Made by a program: the position numbers and the translations under genes. This document shows positions 45,243-56,554 of a stretch of DNA of 64,000 bases, in pieces. How positions within the stretch are numbered: the first letter of the stretch is position 1; the number at the start of each line of letters is the position of its first letter. The stretch is from the NCBI GenBank assembly GCA_028284635.1, contig JANQRJ010000068.1:1-64000 (forward strand), written 5' to 3'. The notes below the pieces were generated by a model, which saw nothing but the letters and a program-made list of their open reading frames with translations, was not told where the DNA came from and made no database searches. The stretch is from Pelagicoccus sp. (lineage in GTDB: Bacteria; Verrucomicrobiota; Verrucomicrobiia; Opitutales; Opitutaceae).

Positions 45243-46409
45243 GTGAGTCTGATCCATCGCTACATTTTGAAGAACGTGTTTCTGTCATGTCTGGCCTCGG
45301 TGGCGATGTTCGCGTTTCTGCTGCTCACTTTGAGTGTGGTGAAGGACATGCTGAATCTGCTGGCGGAGGGGCAGCTCACCTTTCGAGCCTTCTTCAAGCT
45401 CACTTGGCTGCTGTTTCCTTTCGTATTCGTTTACGCCCTACCCATGGGGTTCATCACTGGTGTGCTGTTAACTATGGGGCGGCTTTCGGCGGAGAACGAG
45501 ATCACCTCTTTTCGCGCGGCGGGGATCAGCATCATCCGGCTTTCCAGTTCGGTGCTCGTCTTGGCGATCTTGGGCACGGCGGCTTCGCTTACAGTCAATT
45601 TCTACTACGGTCCGCTAGCCAAGACGGAATACCGGCACGAGCTGAAGAGCACTATCCAGACCAATCCGCTAGGCTTCATCGTGGAGAGGACTTTTGTGAA
45701 GGACTTTCCCGGCACGGTCATCTACGTGGGAAAGAAGGAGGGAGAACTGCTGCGAGACATTTGGATATGGAAGTTCAATGATGCTGGCCGAGTGACTCAA
45801 TTCAGCCGAGCTGAGAGCGGACGTTTTCGATTTATAGAAGGCAGCGCGGATCTTGAGCTGGCAGCGGAGAATGTGGCGATCGAGGTGCGGGACGCGATAG
45901 ATCCGGAGAATTTCCGCAGCAAGGACTTCATTCCGGTCTCGCTCGGCTCTGCCCCATTCAGTTTCTCGCTCGCGGCGATTCTTGGCGAGGAAACGCAACA
46001 GCGGAAGCTGTCCTGGATGACTTTCGACGAACTGAGGTTGGAGATCGGAAATTGGCAGGGAATAATGGATACAGCCACCGGCGAGCGGCAGGCGGAGGCT
46101 GAAGCCAATCACCTCCAGGCTAAGATGGTCTTCCATAAGAATTTTGCTATGGGCTTCGCCGTGCTGTCCTTCGCCTGCATTGCAGTTCCGCTCGGGCTGA
46201 AGACCTCCCGTAAGGAAACTTCGGCAAACCTGGGGCTCGGAGTCGGAATGGGGCTTCTCTACTATTTCGTCATGATCTCGATCGGCTGGCTGCAGGGCCT
46301 GCCTCAGATCCGCCCGGAACTGCTCTACTGGATACCGAACGTAGCCTTCCAAGGAATCGGCGGCTGGCTGTTCGTACGCCTCGATCACGGACGAAAGCAG
46401 GCCGCTTGA
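45243..46409 (+). CDS. LptF/LptG-family lipopolysaccharide export permease (YjgP/YjgQ)
   Basis: A 388-residue inner-membrane permease of the LPS ABC exporter. It has two N-terminal helices (LIHRYILKNVFLSCLASVAM onward), the coupling segment ALPMGFITGVLLTMGRLSAENEITSFRAAGIS, a periplasmic beta-jellyroll middle, and C-terminal helices from NFAMGFAVLSFACIAVPLGL. It starts with GTG. Whether it is LptF or LptG cannot be decided here; no partner is adjacent. It converges with the PaaX-like gene. Confidence 0.88.
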   Translation: MSLIHRYILKNVFLSCLASVAMFAFLLLTLSVVKDMLNLLAEGQLTFRAFFKLTWLLFPFVFVYALPMGFITGVLLTMGRLSAENEITSFRAAGISIIRLSSSVLVLAILGTAASLTVNFYYGPLAKTEYRHELKSTIQTNPLGFIVERTFVKDFPGTVIYVGKKEGELLRDIWIWKFNDAGRVTQFSRAESGRFRFIEGSADLELAAENVAIEVRDAIDPENFRSKDFIPVSLGSAPFSFSLAAILGEETQQRKLSWMTFDELRLEIGNWQGIMDTATGERQAEAEANHLQAKMVFHKNFAMGFAVLSFACIAVPLGLKTSRKETSANLGLGVGMGLLYYFVMISIGWLQGLPQIRPELLYWIPNVAFQGIGGWLFVRLDHGRKQAA

Positions 46410-46440
46410 AGAGCCCCTCCTTAAGAAACTGCGAAGCTCG

Positions 46441-46476
46441 TCCAGCGAAACGGTCAACCTTGACCTTTTCACTGGA
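46441..46476. promoter_or_regulatory. 36-bp palindrome, copy 1 (downstream of the PaaX-like gene)
   Basis: TCCAGCGAAACGGTCAA-CC-TTGACCTTTTCACTGGA: 17-base arms around a 2-base centre, with two mismatches between arms. The right arm is identical to that of copy 2 at 47411-47446. It lies between the lptF-like stop and the 3' end of the regulator gene. Confidence 0.7.
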
Positions 46477-46578
46477 CCGATTGTTGCGAGCGTACTTTTT
46501 TCCGAGGCGCTTGGAATCCACTACGCCTGGGCTCGATAGGAGAGGGGAGCCCTCCTGCCGCGGCTAGACTCGTTTGGG

Positions 46579-47358
46579 CTAGGCTTCGCTCGCGGCAAAG
46601 AGTTTGCTCCAGGCGGCGTAGGCTTTCTTTCGCAGGCGCCAGGCTTCCTTGGCTTTGTATCCCGAGGGCAGCAGTTGGTCTGGAAGAAAGGGGTCGAGTT
46701 CGAAAGGGACTCTCCACAGGGCGGATTCCGCTTCGAACCAGGAAAGCGGTTCGCTAGCGTCTTTGGGCGGGTTTTTGCGCAGAAATCGTATGTGTTCCGC
46801 GTAGCCTGCGTTGATTTTAGCGAAGGGCCAGCTTTTGGCTACGTACTGCTTGCTCGTGCGTTCTCCGATCGCGATTGCCTCCTGAAATATTACCGCCTGT
46901 GGATCGATGTTTCGCTTGCCGATCTCGGCGGTCCATCCGTCGTACTCGCGGTGCGAGATCCACAAACTGCCCTGCAAGTGACCGAATCTGCGTTTTCTAA
47001 GCCAGCTGTTGAGTTGCCTGCGCTCGCGGGTCGCTTCTTGAGGGAGATCGAAGGAAAGGGTCCTCCATCGCTGGTCCCAAGGCTGGTCCCACGAGGCCTC
47101 AGGGTCGATATCCTCTAGGGCGAGGCCTTTGCCAAGTTCGGTTATCTCGGTGATCCAGTTTCCCGTGGCTCTTTCTTCGCTAAGCGTGATCAGGCCGTTC
47201 GTCTGCAGTCCTCGCATGTGGCGGTTCGCGATGCGATTGGAGTTCCAGCCCATGGCTCCATACAAGGCGCCTCTCGGGTTGGCCGCAAACATGAGAGCGT
47301 CCAGTCCGCAAAGGGCGAGAAACTCCAGAAGTCGCTTCGTCTTGTTGCTGATCCTCAT
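46579..47358 (-). CDS. PaaX-like transcriptional regulator
   Basis: A 259-residue protein with an N-terminal winged helix (RISNKTKRLLEFLALCGLDA, NRIANRHMRGLQTNGLITLS), a central Cas2-like ferredoxin-type domain (WRTLSFDLPQEATRERRQLN, RRFGHLQGSLWIS) and a helical C-terminal domain whose FELDPFLPDQLLPSGYKAKEAW matches the DPLLPEELLP region of PaaX. Classical PaaX represses phenylacetate catabolism, but no such genes are here. The gene follows dnaE by 119 bases and is bracketed by two copies of a 36-bp palindrome; the upstream one lies 53 bases before the ATG, fitting autorepression. Confidence 0.78.
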   Translation of the reverse strand: MRISNKTKRLLEFLALCGLDALMFAANPRGALYGAMGWNSNRIANRHMRGLQTNGLITLSEERATGNWITEITELGKGLALEDIDPEASWDQPWDQRWRTLSFDLPQEATRERRQLNSWLRKRRFGHLQGSLWISHREYDGWTAEIGKRNIDPQAVIFQEAIAIGERTSKQYVAKSWPFAKINAGYAEHIRFLRKNPPKDASEPLSWFEAESALWRVPFELDPFLPDQLLPSGYKAKEAWRLRKKAYAAWSKLFAASEA

Positions 47359-47410
47359 ATCCGTTTTTGCGATGCCTGAACTCCAAGTCTCTCTGAACCG
47401 ATCCTGTCCG

Positions 47411-47446
47411 TCCAGTGAAAAGGTCAAGGTTGACCTTTTCACTGGA
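47411..47446. promoter_or_regulatory. 36-bp palindrome, copy 2 (upstream of the PaaX-like gene)
   Basis: TCCAGTGAAAAGGTCAA (47411-47427), GG, and the exact complement TTGACCTTTTCACTGGA (47430-47446). Seventeen perfect base pairs with a 2-base centre are much longer than chance. It lies between the dnaE stop (47478) and the regulator start (47358), and is probably the regulator's own binding site; it could also act as an RNA hairpin after dnaE. Confidence 0.75.
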
Positions 47447-47477
47447 TCGTGGGGTGGGCGAGGCGCTTGGGGTGGGG

Positions 47478-51278
<3,801 letters not shown>

Positions 51279-51370
51279 GGAGGGCAGTGAAGAGCGAAGG
51301 GTGGAGAGTGAAAAGCGAAAGCTGCGCGGAGTTGTTCACAAGGGGCTTGTTAACAAGCGTTGCCGATTCA

Positions 51371-51676
51371 ATGGGTTCGAAAGTCGGATCAAGCGTTCTT
51401 CAAAAGCCCCTGCCCATAAGCATCTTGAGCAAACTTTTTGGTAAGGTTGCAAAATTGTTTGTAGCAGGCCCGATCCTTGTGGTTCAGGGGATCGAGTGGA
51501 TTCCAGGGCGTTGTGGGCGGTCTGGAAGACGGGTGTTTTTCAAAGCGTCGTCTGGGCTTGCCAAATGGCTTCGCTGTCGCCCTTTGGGCTTCGGTACTGT
51601 CGAGTTCGGCTACCTCGACTGCGCAAAGCTCACTTCAGTAGCCGAACTCGTTCACAACTGCAGGGAGGAGGCCTGA
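51371..51676 (+). CDS. Possible small protein, weak support
   Basis: A 101-codon frame in the otherwise gene-free 533-base stretch between dnaE and rpsU. Its N-terminal half is amphipathic to hydrophobic and basic (SILSKLFGKVAKLFVAGPIL), which could be a membrane-active segment, but the C-terminal half runs through a palindrome (51601-51650) and looks non-coding. There is no convincing ribosome-binding site or family match. It may equally be part of a leader or non-coding RNA. The rest of the stretch shows only GGTGAA-type words next to dnaE. Confidence 0.2.
   Translation: MGSKVGSSVLQKPLPISILSKLFGKVAKLFVAGPILVVQGIEWIPGRCGRSGRRVFFKASSGLAKWLRCRPLGFGTVEFGYLDCAKLTSVAELVHNCREEA
51601..51650. repeat. 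13-bp inverted repeat CGAGTTCGGCTAC
   Basis: Arms at 51601-51613 and 51638-51650 with a 24-base loop. The arms differ by one base from the GTAGCCGAAGTCG arms at 4207-4236 and 45076-45138, so it belongs to the same family. Confidence 0.6.
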
Positions 51677-51811
51677 CAAGAGTTTGGTACGGCGTTGCGA
51701 CTCGGAAGGCGACACTTGTTGAAACATACCCCTCGAAGACTGGGTGACGCGAAATAGGGTTGACGGGAGTGGGAAGAGGGCGCTTCCTCCACTCCTTTCA
51801 CATTTTCCATC

Positions 51812-52009
51812 ATGGCAATCGAAGTAAAAATCCGCAAAAACGAACCTGTTGAACGCGCTTTGCGACGTTTGAAGAAGAAGCTAGATCGCGAGGGCGTCAT
51901 CAAGGATGTCCGGGCCAATCGCTACTTCGAAAAGCCCTCCCAAAAGAAGCGTCGCCAGGGCAAGATTGCCGCTTTCAACAACATGATCCGCTGCAAGTAC
52001 GACCACTGA
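51812..52009 (+). CDS. rpsU: 30S ribosomal protein S21
   Basis: A 65-residue basic ribosomal protein that helps initiation by the small subunit. The family pattern is unmistakable: EVKIRKNEPVERALRRLKKK, LDREGVIKDVRANRYFEKPS and KKRRQGKIAA. It stands alone, with two hairpin terminators after it. Confidence 0.95.
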   Translation: MAIEVKIRKNEPVERALRRLKKKLDREGVIKDVRANRYFEKPSQKKRRQGKIAAFNNMIRCKYDH

Positions 52010-52040
52010 GTCGAGCAGACAGGACGATCGATTTTCAAAA

Positions 52041-52070
52041 ACTCTTCCGTTTTCTCGGAAGGGTTTTTTT
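52041..52070 (+). terminator. Rho-independent terminator of rpsU
   Basis: ACTCTTCCG, loop TTTTCT, CGGAAGGGT and a run of seven T. It lies 32 bases after the rpsU stop. Confidence 0.85.
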
Positions 52071-52091
52071 GTGAACGGTGTGGCTGCGCTC

Positions 52092-52124
52092 GCCCGTCGC
52101 CCAGAAGAGTCGGCGGGCATTTTT
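52092..52124 (+). terminator. Second terminator-like hairpin after rpsU
   Basis: GCCCGTCG (52092-52099) pairs with CGGCGGGC (52111-52118, one wobble), followed by ATTTTT. It may back up the first terminator before the exbB promoter region. Confidence 0.55.
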
Positions 52125-52212
52125 CGCGATATGACTGAAATTTGTTGAACGTATTCGGCCCCTCGCGTTCAAAAGGAGGTTCTTCTCCGAGCCAGCAGCC
52201 CGTATCGCATCC

Positions 52213-52902
52213 ATGACTTTGGTGTTAGCCCAATCCGCCAGCCTCTTCACCTACTTCGGCCAGAGCAACTTCGCAGGCAAGTGCATCATCTTCGCTCTCG
52301 CGTTTTTCAGCATCTGCGCCTGGGCGGTTATGATCGGCAAGTATTGGGAGCTGAAGAAGCTCCGTCTGCTCAACCTCGGCTTCGAGCAGATGCTGCATCG
52401 GCAGCCCTCGATTCTGCGTCCGCCGTCGACTTTCAAGGCGCCGCGTCGCGTGCCTTACGCCGCTCTCTACATAGATGCGGTAGACGCCTACCACCGGATC
52501 CAGGCCAAGGAAGGCGAATCCAACGAACAACTACGCTCCGCCCGCGTCGAACACGTCGAAAACGCTCTGCAGCGAGCCTTGGCGAACAAGACGCTGAACT
52601 ACGAATCGAGCATGGTATTTCTTGCCACCATCGTTTCTGGCGCTCCGTTCTTCGGACTGCTTGGCACGGTCTGGGGAGTGATGGATGCCTTTGGTTCCAT
52701 CGGTCTGCAGGCTACAGCCACCTTGCAGAACCTGGCTCCGGGCGTTTCCGGCGCCTTGCTCACTACGGTGGCCGGACTCTGCGTGGCCATCCCGTCGGTG
52801 TTCGGCTACAACTATCTGCTCTCGCGTACCAAGATTCTGGTTACGGAGCTGGAGAATTTCGCCAGCGCTCTGGCTGACGTCATCGAACTGGAGAGCCGCT
52901 GA
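52213..52902 (+). CDS. exbB: ExbB/TolQ-type proton channel subunit
   Basis: A 229-residue inner-membrane protein with three helices. The conserved core SGAPFFGLLGTVWGVMDAFG and PGVSGALLTTVAGLCVAIPS is the MotA/TolQ/ExbB proton-channel domain. With the ExbD- and TonB-like proteins encoded next, it uses the proton gradient to power outer-membrane TonB receptors such as the one at 17804-21451. A strong AAAAGGAGG lies about 35 bases upstream, farther than usual, with no alternative start codon in frame between. Confidence 0.9.
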   Translation: MTLVLAQSASLFTYFGQSNFAGKCIIFALAFFSICAWAVMIGKYWELKKLRLLNLGFEQMLHRQPSILRPPSTFKAPRRVPYAALYIDAVDAYHRIQAKEGESNEQLRSARVEHVENALQRALANKTLNYESSMVFLATIVSGAPFFGLLGTVWGVMDAFGSIGLQATATLQNLAPGVSGALLTTVAGLCVAIPSVFGYNYLLSRTKILVTELENFASALADVIELESR

Positions 52903-52932
52903 GGGACGGTGAAGAGCGAATGGTGAATTTCA

Positions 52933-53349
52933 ATGGCACGCTCCTTCCATAGAAAGCGCTCCCTTGAGCCGAATTCCGAGCTGAACATCACGGCCTTGAT
53001 CGATCTCGGCTTTGCCTTGCTGATCATCTTCATGATCAGCACTCCGCTGATCGAGAAGGAACAGGCCATGGAGGTGAACTTGCCGGTCGCCTCCGAAAGT
53101 TCTGCCGCGGCTCCGCCAGCTACGGCGGATCTGGTCGTATTGACGAATGGATACAGACTCGACGGCAACCTGATCGGCGAACCTGCTCTGGAAGAGGAGT
53201 TCGCTCGCTTCGCGTCCATGAGGGAGCCGCCAGTGGTCAGCATCCGGGCCGATGCCGACGCCCGCTATCAAAGCGTGGTACGAGCTCTGGATCTGCTGAA
53301 GCGCCACAAGCTTTCCCGGATCAACTTGCAGACCCGTTTGGAGGAATAG
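52933..53349 (+). CDS. exbD: ExbD/TolR-type subunit
   Basis: A 138-residue protein with one N-terminal helix, LNITALIDLGFALLIIFMIS, that carries the proton-conducting aspartate (LID), and a periplasmic domain ending SVVRALDLLKRHKLSRINLQ. It starts 30 bases after exbB; the spacer has GGTGAAGAGCGAATGGTGAA-type repeat words. It ends four bases before the TonB gene. Confidence 0.92.
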   Translation: MARSFHRKRSLEPNSELNITALIDLGFALLIIFMISTPLIEKEQAMEVNLPVASESSAAAPPATADLVVLTNGYRLDGNLIGEPALEEEFARFASMREPPVVSIRADADARYQSVVRALDLLKRHKLSRINLQTRLEE

Positions 53350-53353
53350 CGAA

Positions 53354-54145
53354 ATGCAGGTCGGGGAGCTCAGATTGGCCAACATGTTTTACGAGCAGCG
53401 CGGACCGCTCGTCTTTTCCGCCAGTCTACATCTCGCCGCCTTGGTGTTGTTCGGCGTTTGGGCTCTCGTTTCGCCAGAGAAACCGCCCGAGGAACTGGTC
53501 TTCGAAATCGTGGAGCCTCCCAGTGGCGGCTACGCTCCTCCGCCTGCGCTCGAGCCGCTCGCCTACGAAACCGAGGAAGTGGCCATGCCGACCGAGGAGG
53601 AAATGACCCCGCCAGAGAGTCCTATGGTCCCTGTACCGTCGGAGCCTGTGGTCGAGACGATTCCAGTCGAGAAGCGGCCTCAACCTACGAGCCTGGAGGA
53701 TTTCGAGCGCCAGTTTGGCAAGATCGAGATGAGCAACGTGCGGCGGACGCCTCGAGAGAATCGTCCGGCCATCGATCTGAGCGCCGAGCTGAAGGCCCTC
53801 CGGGACAGCCTCAGCGAGATCAGCATCGAGAGCCTGCCGCGAGCCGAGATTAACGCATCCAGTGCGGCGGACCAGCGGACGCTGGCAAGCTACCTTGCTC
53901 GTTTTCGGGCCTTGGTTGCTCGGAACATCGAGAGGCATCCCATCTCGGGAGACCTGCTGCGTGTGACGATCCGCTGCGATATTCTGGCTGGCGGCCAGGT
54001 TACGAACATCACGGTTGTTCGCAGCAGTGGCGATCCTGTCTTCGACCGCAAGGCGGTGGCGGCATTCGGCGCCATTCGGATCTTCGATGCCCCTCCTGGC
54101 AATAAGCCCTTGCTCGGCCTGAGCTTCCCGGTTTTGCAGGAATAG
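53354..54145 (+). CDS. tonB: TonB-family energy transducer
   Basis: A 263-residue protein with an N-terminal anchor (SASLHLAALVLFGVWALVS), a Pro/Glu-rich periplasm-spanning section (PPSGGYAPPPALEPL and PVPSEPVVETIPVEKRP) and a C-terminal TonB/TolA-like domain (VTIRCDILAGGQVTNITVVR, SGDPVFDRKAVAAF). The third gene of the exbB-exbD-tonB operon; it contacts the TonB box of receptors. It could be a TolA-like protein instead, but no tolB/pal genes are nearby. Confidence 0.88.
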   Translation: MQVGELRLANMFYEQRGPLVFSASLHLAALVLFGVWALVSPEKPPEELVFEIVEPPSGGYAPPPALEPLAYETEEVAMPTEEEMTPPESPMVPVPSEPVVETIPVEKRPQPTSLEDFERQFGKIEMSNVRRTPRENRPAIDLSAELKALRDSLSEISIESLPRAEINASSAADQRTLASYLARFRALVARNIERHPISGDLLRVTIRCDILAGGQVTNITVVRSSGDPVFDRKAVAAFGAIRIFDAPPGNKPLLGLSFPVLQE

Positions 54146-54229
54146 GGCGTTCTGCCTTCCGCGAAATTCCAGTTACTTTTCGCTTGCCACGCTCGTCTAA
54201 GGCTGGCGTTTTGGCGGTCCTGATTTTTC

Positions 54230-54305
54230 GGGGCCGTAGCTCAGTTGGAAGAGCGCCTGCATGGCATGCAGGAGGTCGTCGGTTCGATCCCGATCGGCTC
54301 CACCA
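54230..54305 (+). tRNA. tRNA-Ala (anticodon GGC)
   Basis: A 76-base cloverleaf: acceptor GGGGCCG paired with CGGCTCC, D-arm GCTC..GAGC, anticodon stem CCTGC/GCAGG around loop ATGGCAT (anticodon GGC), T-arm with GGTTCGATCC, and an encoded CCA end. It reads GCC/GCU alanine codons. Confidence 0.95.
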
Positions 54306-54330
54306 GCCTTCGCTCGCAGAGCCGAAGGCT
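54305..54330 (+). terminator. Hairpin directly after tRNA-Ala
   Basis: AGCCTTCG and CGAAGGCT flank a 10-base loop immediately after the CCA end; no strong T-run follows. The rest of 54331-54573 shows a further G+C-rich inverted region but no gene. Confidence 0.5.
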
Positions 54331-54573
54331 GTCACGCCGGAGTCCCGTAGGGCGTAGGCGGACCGGCGCCAGAAGCGTCCTATCGCGCGAGACTACGGCT
54401 TGGCATGCCAGCTTTTTTCTTTTTGGCTCGATCATTTGGCGTTCTGGGAACAGGCGGGACTCGACCTCTCCGTGCGAGTGCTAAAAAACTGACTCAGTTG
54501 GGCGCTCCCCAAGAATCCCATCGCTTTTAGTCACGCCCAACCAGTTCTGCTTTGTTAGGTTATCATCAGTAGG

Positions 54574-54639
54574 GCCGGAGCTCGTCGCCGCGCCGCAGAG
54601 ACTGGATCAAACCAACGCGGCGCGGCGGCAAGCGCCGGC
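54574..54639. repeat. GC-rich palindrome (GCCGG...GCCGCGCCGC / complement)
   Basis: Inner arms GCCGCGCCGC (54587-54596) and GCGGCGCGGC (54617-54626) and outer GCCGG/CCGGC pair around ACTGGATCAAACC. The left end (GTAGGGCCGGAGCTCGTC) resembles the outer arm of palindromic repeat copy 1 (GGTAGGGACCGATCGTC), suggesting a related family. Confidence 0.55.
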
Positions 54640-54760
54640 TCAACATTTTCACCATCTAGCAAAGTAGACTTAGACGAGCATCGAAAATCGGATCTTTACG
54701 TATAGTAGGTAGAGCGTAGCTGTAGGTGTATAAACCTGTCGAAAGAAAGGGGAATTCGAA

Positions 54761-55051
54761 ATGAGACATATTCTTTTGGTTGCGGCTATTATCGTGGGCA
54801 TTTTCATCGGCGCGAGCGCCTGGGCGGCAGTGGAGAGTGGGGAGTTAACCTGGCAGGGAGGATTCGGCTTGTTCGGGGGTATCGAGTTGGTGCTGATGTT
54901 GATCTTGGAGGCAGTGCTTTTCTGTGGTTGGGTCCTGGCTTGCGAGATTGCCCACTCTCGCAGGCTGAGCGAGGAGCAGACGAGTGAGCTGAACAAGAAG
55001 CTCAGGAAGCTCAGAGACGTGGTCGCTTCGGATTCGCAGACCGGCGTCTAG
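54761..55051 (+). CDS. Small membrane protein, unknown function
   Basis: A 96-residue protein with two hydrophobic helices (ILLVAAIIVGIFIGASAWAA and IELVLMLILEAVLFCGWVLA) and a charged C-terminal helix with coiled-coil spacing (EEQTSELNKKLRKLRDV). I recognise no family. It sits alone, with the tRNA and palindromic region before it and a 238-base gap after it (55052-55289) in which I see no gene. Confidence 0.6.
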   Translation: MRHILLVAAIIVGIFIGASAWAAVESGELTWQGGFGLFGGIELVLMLILEAVLFCGWVLACEIAHSRRLSEEQTSELNKKLRKLRDVVASDSQTGV

Positions 55052-55289
55052 CCTTTTCCCTTGTCGCAGCCTGCCCTGGCTCTCGATCTTCCAGCCGCTA
55101 GCGCTAGGCGAAGTCTTCCTCAGACGCGACTGGATCGTTTTAGTCTCCCTTTTTAGGGAATATGGCTTGGGCTTGGACCTCTATGGTATAGCGGCTTCGT
55201 TTTTTCGCCGCAGGTCCCCTTTTCTACAACTTCTGGTTTTACAAGCCTAACCGCCTCTGTAGAAGCTCCTTAGTCTCCCAACCCTAATT

Positions 55290-55796
55290 ATGAACCTGAT
55301 CCGCGCGAATTGCGAACTGCTGCAACAAGGCATCGACCTGCTTGAGCGGCATGACGACCGAACTTTTGTAGCGGAGGATTCCGCCAGCTACGGCTCTGGG
55401 ATCGGCGCTCATTTCAGACACGTTCTTGACCACTACCGTTCGTTCCTGGCTGGCGTAGAGTCGGGCCTGATCGACTACGATGATCGGAATCGCGGGACCG
55501 CGGCTGAAAGCAGCCGCGACCTGACCTGTTCTACCCTCGAGTCGATCAAGGCCGAGCTAGAAGCGAGATCGGTGGAGGAAGACCGCTCGGTCCGAGTGAA
55601 AGTGAGCGCTTCGACCACTGGAGAGGATGTGCACTCCCTATCCAGCTTTGGGCGCGAGCTTCAGTTCCTGGTTTCCCACACGGTGCACCACTACGCCTTG
55701 ATCGCGATCGCCAGCCGTATGCAGGGCATCTACCCGAACGAGTCTTTTGGCGTGGCTCCTTCCACGCTCAAATACTTGAGCGCGACGAGAAGCTGA
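55290..55796 (+). CDS. DinB-like metal-binding four-helix protein
   Basis: A 168-residue DinB/YfiT-type four-helix bundle. Candidate metal histidines lie in IGAHFRHVLDHYRSFL and VSHTVHHYALIAIA, matching the three-histidine pattern of the superfamily, and GVAPSTLKYL is a common ending. Members include thiol-dependent transferases and stress proteins; the exact activity is not evident. Its stop overlaps the start of the NRDE gene (TGATG), so the two are translationally coupled. Confidence 0.8.
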   Translation: MNLIRANCELLQQGIDLLERHDDRTFVAEDSASYGSGIGAHFRHVLDHYRSFLAGVESGLIDYDDRNRGTAAESSRDLTCSTLESIKAELEARSVEEDRSVRVKVSASTTGEDVHSLSSFGRELQFLVSHTVHHYALIAIASRMQGIYPNESFGVAPSTLKYLSATRS

Positions 55797-56554
55797 TGTG
55801 CACAGCGTCTTGGAGCGTCGGCTCTGGCTTGACTACGCTATGCTTCAATCGAGACGAGGCACGGACTCGCCCTAGGGCTGTTCCGCCGCGCGAGATCGAA
55901 GCGGACGGGCGCAGGCTTCTGGCGCCTATCGATCCTCCGGGCGGTGGTACTTGGATCTGCGTCAATGCCCGCGGGATCTGCTTCTTTCTGCTGAACAACT
56001 ACGAAGCGTCGGCCTCGTTCGACGTGCAGCCGACAGAGCCGAAGAGCCGAGGACTGCTGCCGTTGCAAGCGGCGGTCTGCGATTCGGTTGCGGATTTCGA
56101 GAGTTGGCTTTCGGGAGAGCTTCTCAACTCCTATCGTCCCTTCTTTCTCGGCGCCGTCGGTGGCGGAACTGCTAGCCTCTTCGCGTGGGACGGGAGCGAG
56201 CTTCGGGCCTTGGACGCTTCGAGCGGTTTTGTTACGACTTCTTCATTTCGTTCCCAGGAAGTGCAAGCGTATCGAAAGCGCCGATACGGCGAGATGCTTG
56301 GAGGTATGGCTTCGATCGACTTGGATGAGAGGTTCGCCTACCACGTCGACGTTTCTCATCCGGATCCGGCGTACAATCCTTTGATGAGCCGTCCAGATGC
56401 AGAGACGCACAATGTGACTTCGATCGAGGTAAGCGAGAAGCAGGCTAGGATGCGTTTTGCGGTTCGGATTTCCGGATCGAATGAACTGTCTCCAGAGCAG
56501 GTGTCGGCTTTGCCGCTTCATTCGGCAGCACGGAGATCATGTCGAGAAAGCTGA
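55796..56554 (+). CDS. NRDE (TANGO2-like) family protein
   Basis: A 252-residue protein beginning MCTASW, with the hallmark TLCFNRDEARTRPRAVPPRE (about residues 14-33). Cysteine 2 would become the N-terminal nucleophile if the methionine is removed, as proposed for this Ntn-hydrolase-like family. Other typical features are GGTWICVNARGICFFLLNNY. Bacterial relatives are uncharacterised; the eukaryotic relative TANGO2 is linked to lipid and heme handling. It lies between the DinB-like gene and the large fusion gene, overlapping both. Confidence 0.85.
   Translation: MCTASWSVGSGLTTLCFNRDEARTRPRAVPPREIEADGRRLLAPIDPPGGGTWICVNARGICFFLLNNYEASASFDVQPTEPKSRGLLPLQAAVCDSVADFESWLSGELLNSYRPFFLGAVGGGTASLFAWDGSELRALDASSGFVTTSSFRSQEVQAYRKRRYGEMLGGMASIDLDERFAYHVDVSHPDPAYNPLMSRPDAETHNVTSIEVSEKQARMRFAVRISGSNELSPEQVSALPLHSAARRSCRES

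Noticed and set aside
54230..54760. Genomic-island attachment site at tRNA-Ala
   Set aside because: I found no second copy of the tRNA 3' end and no integrase gene nearby.
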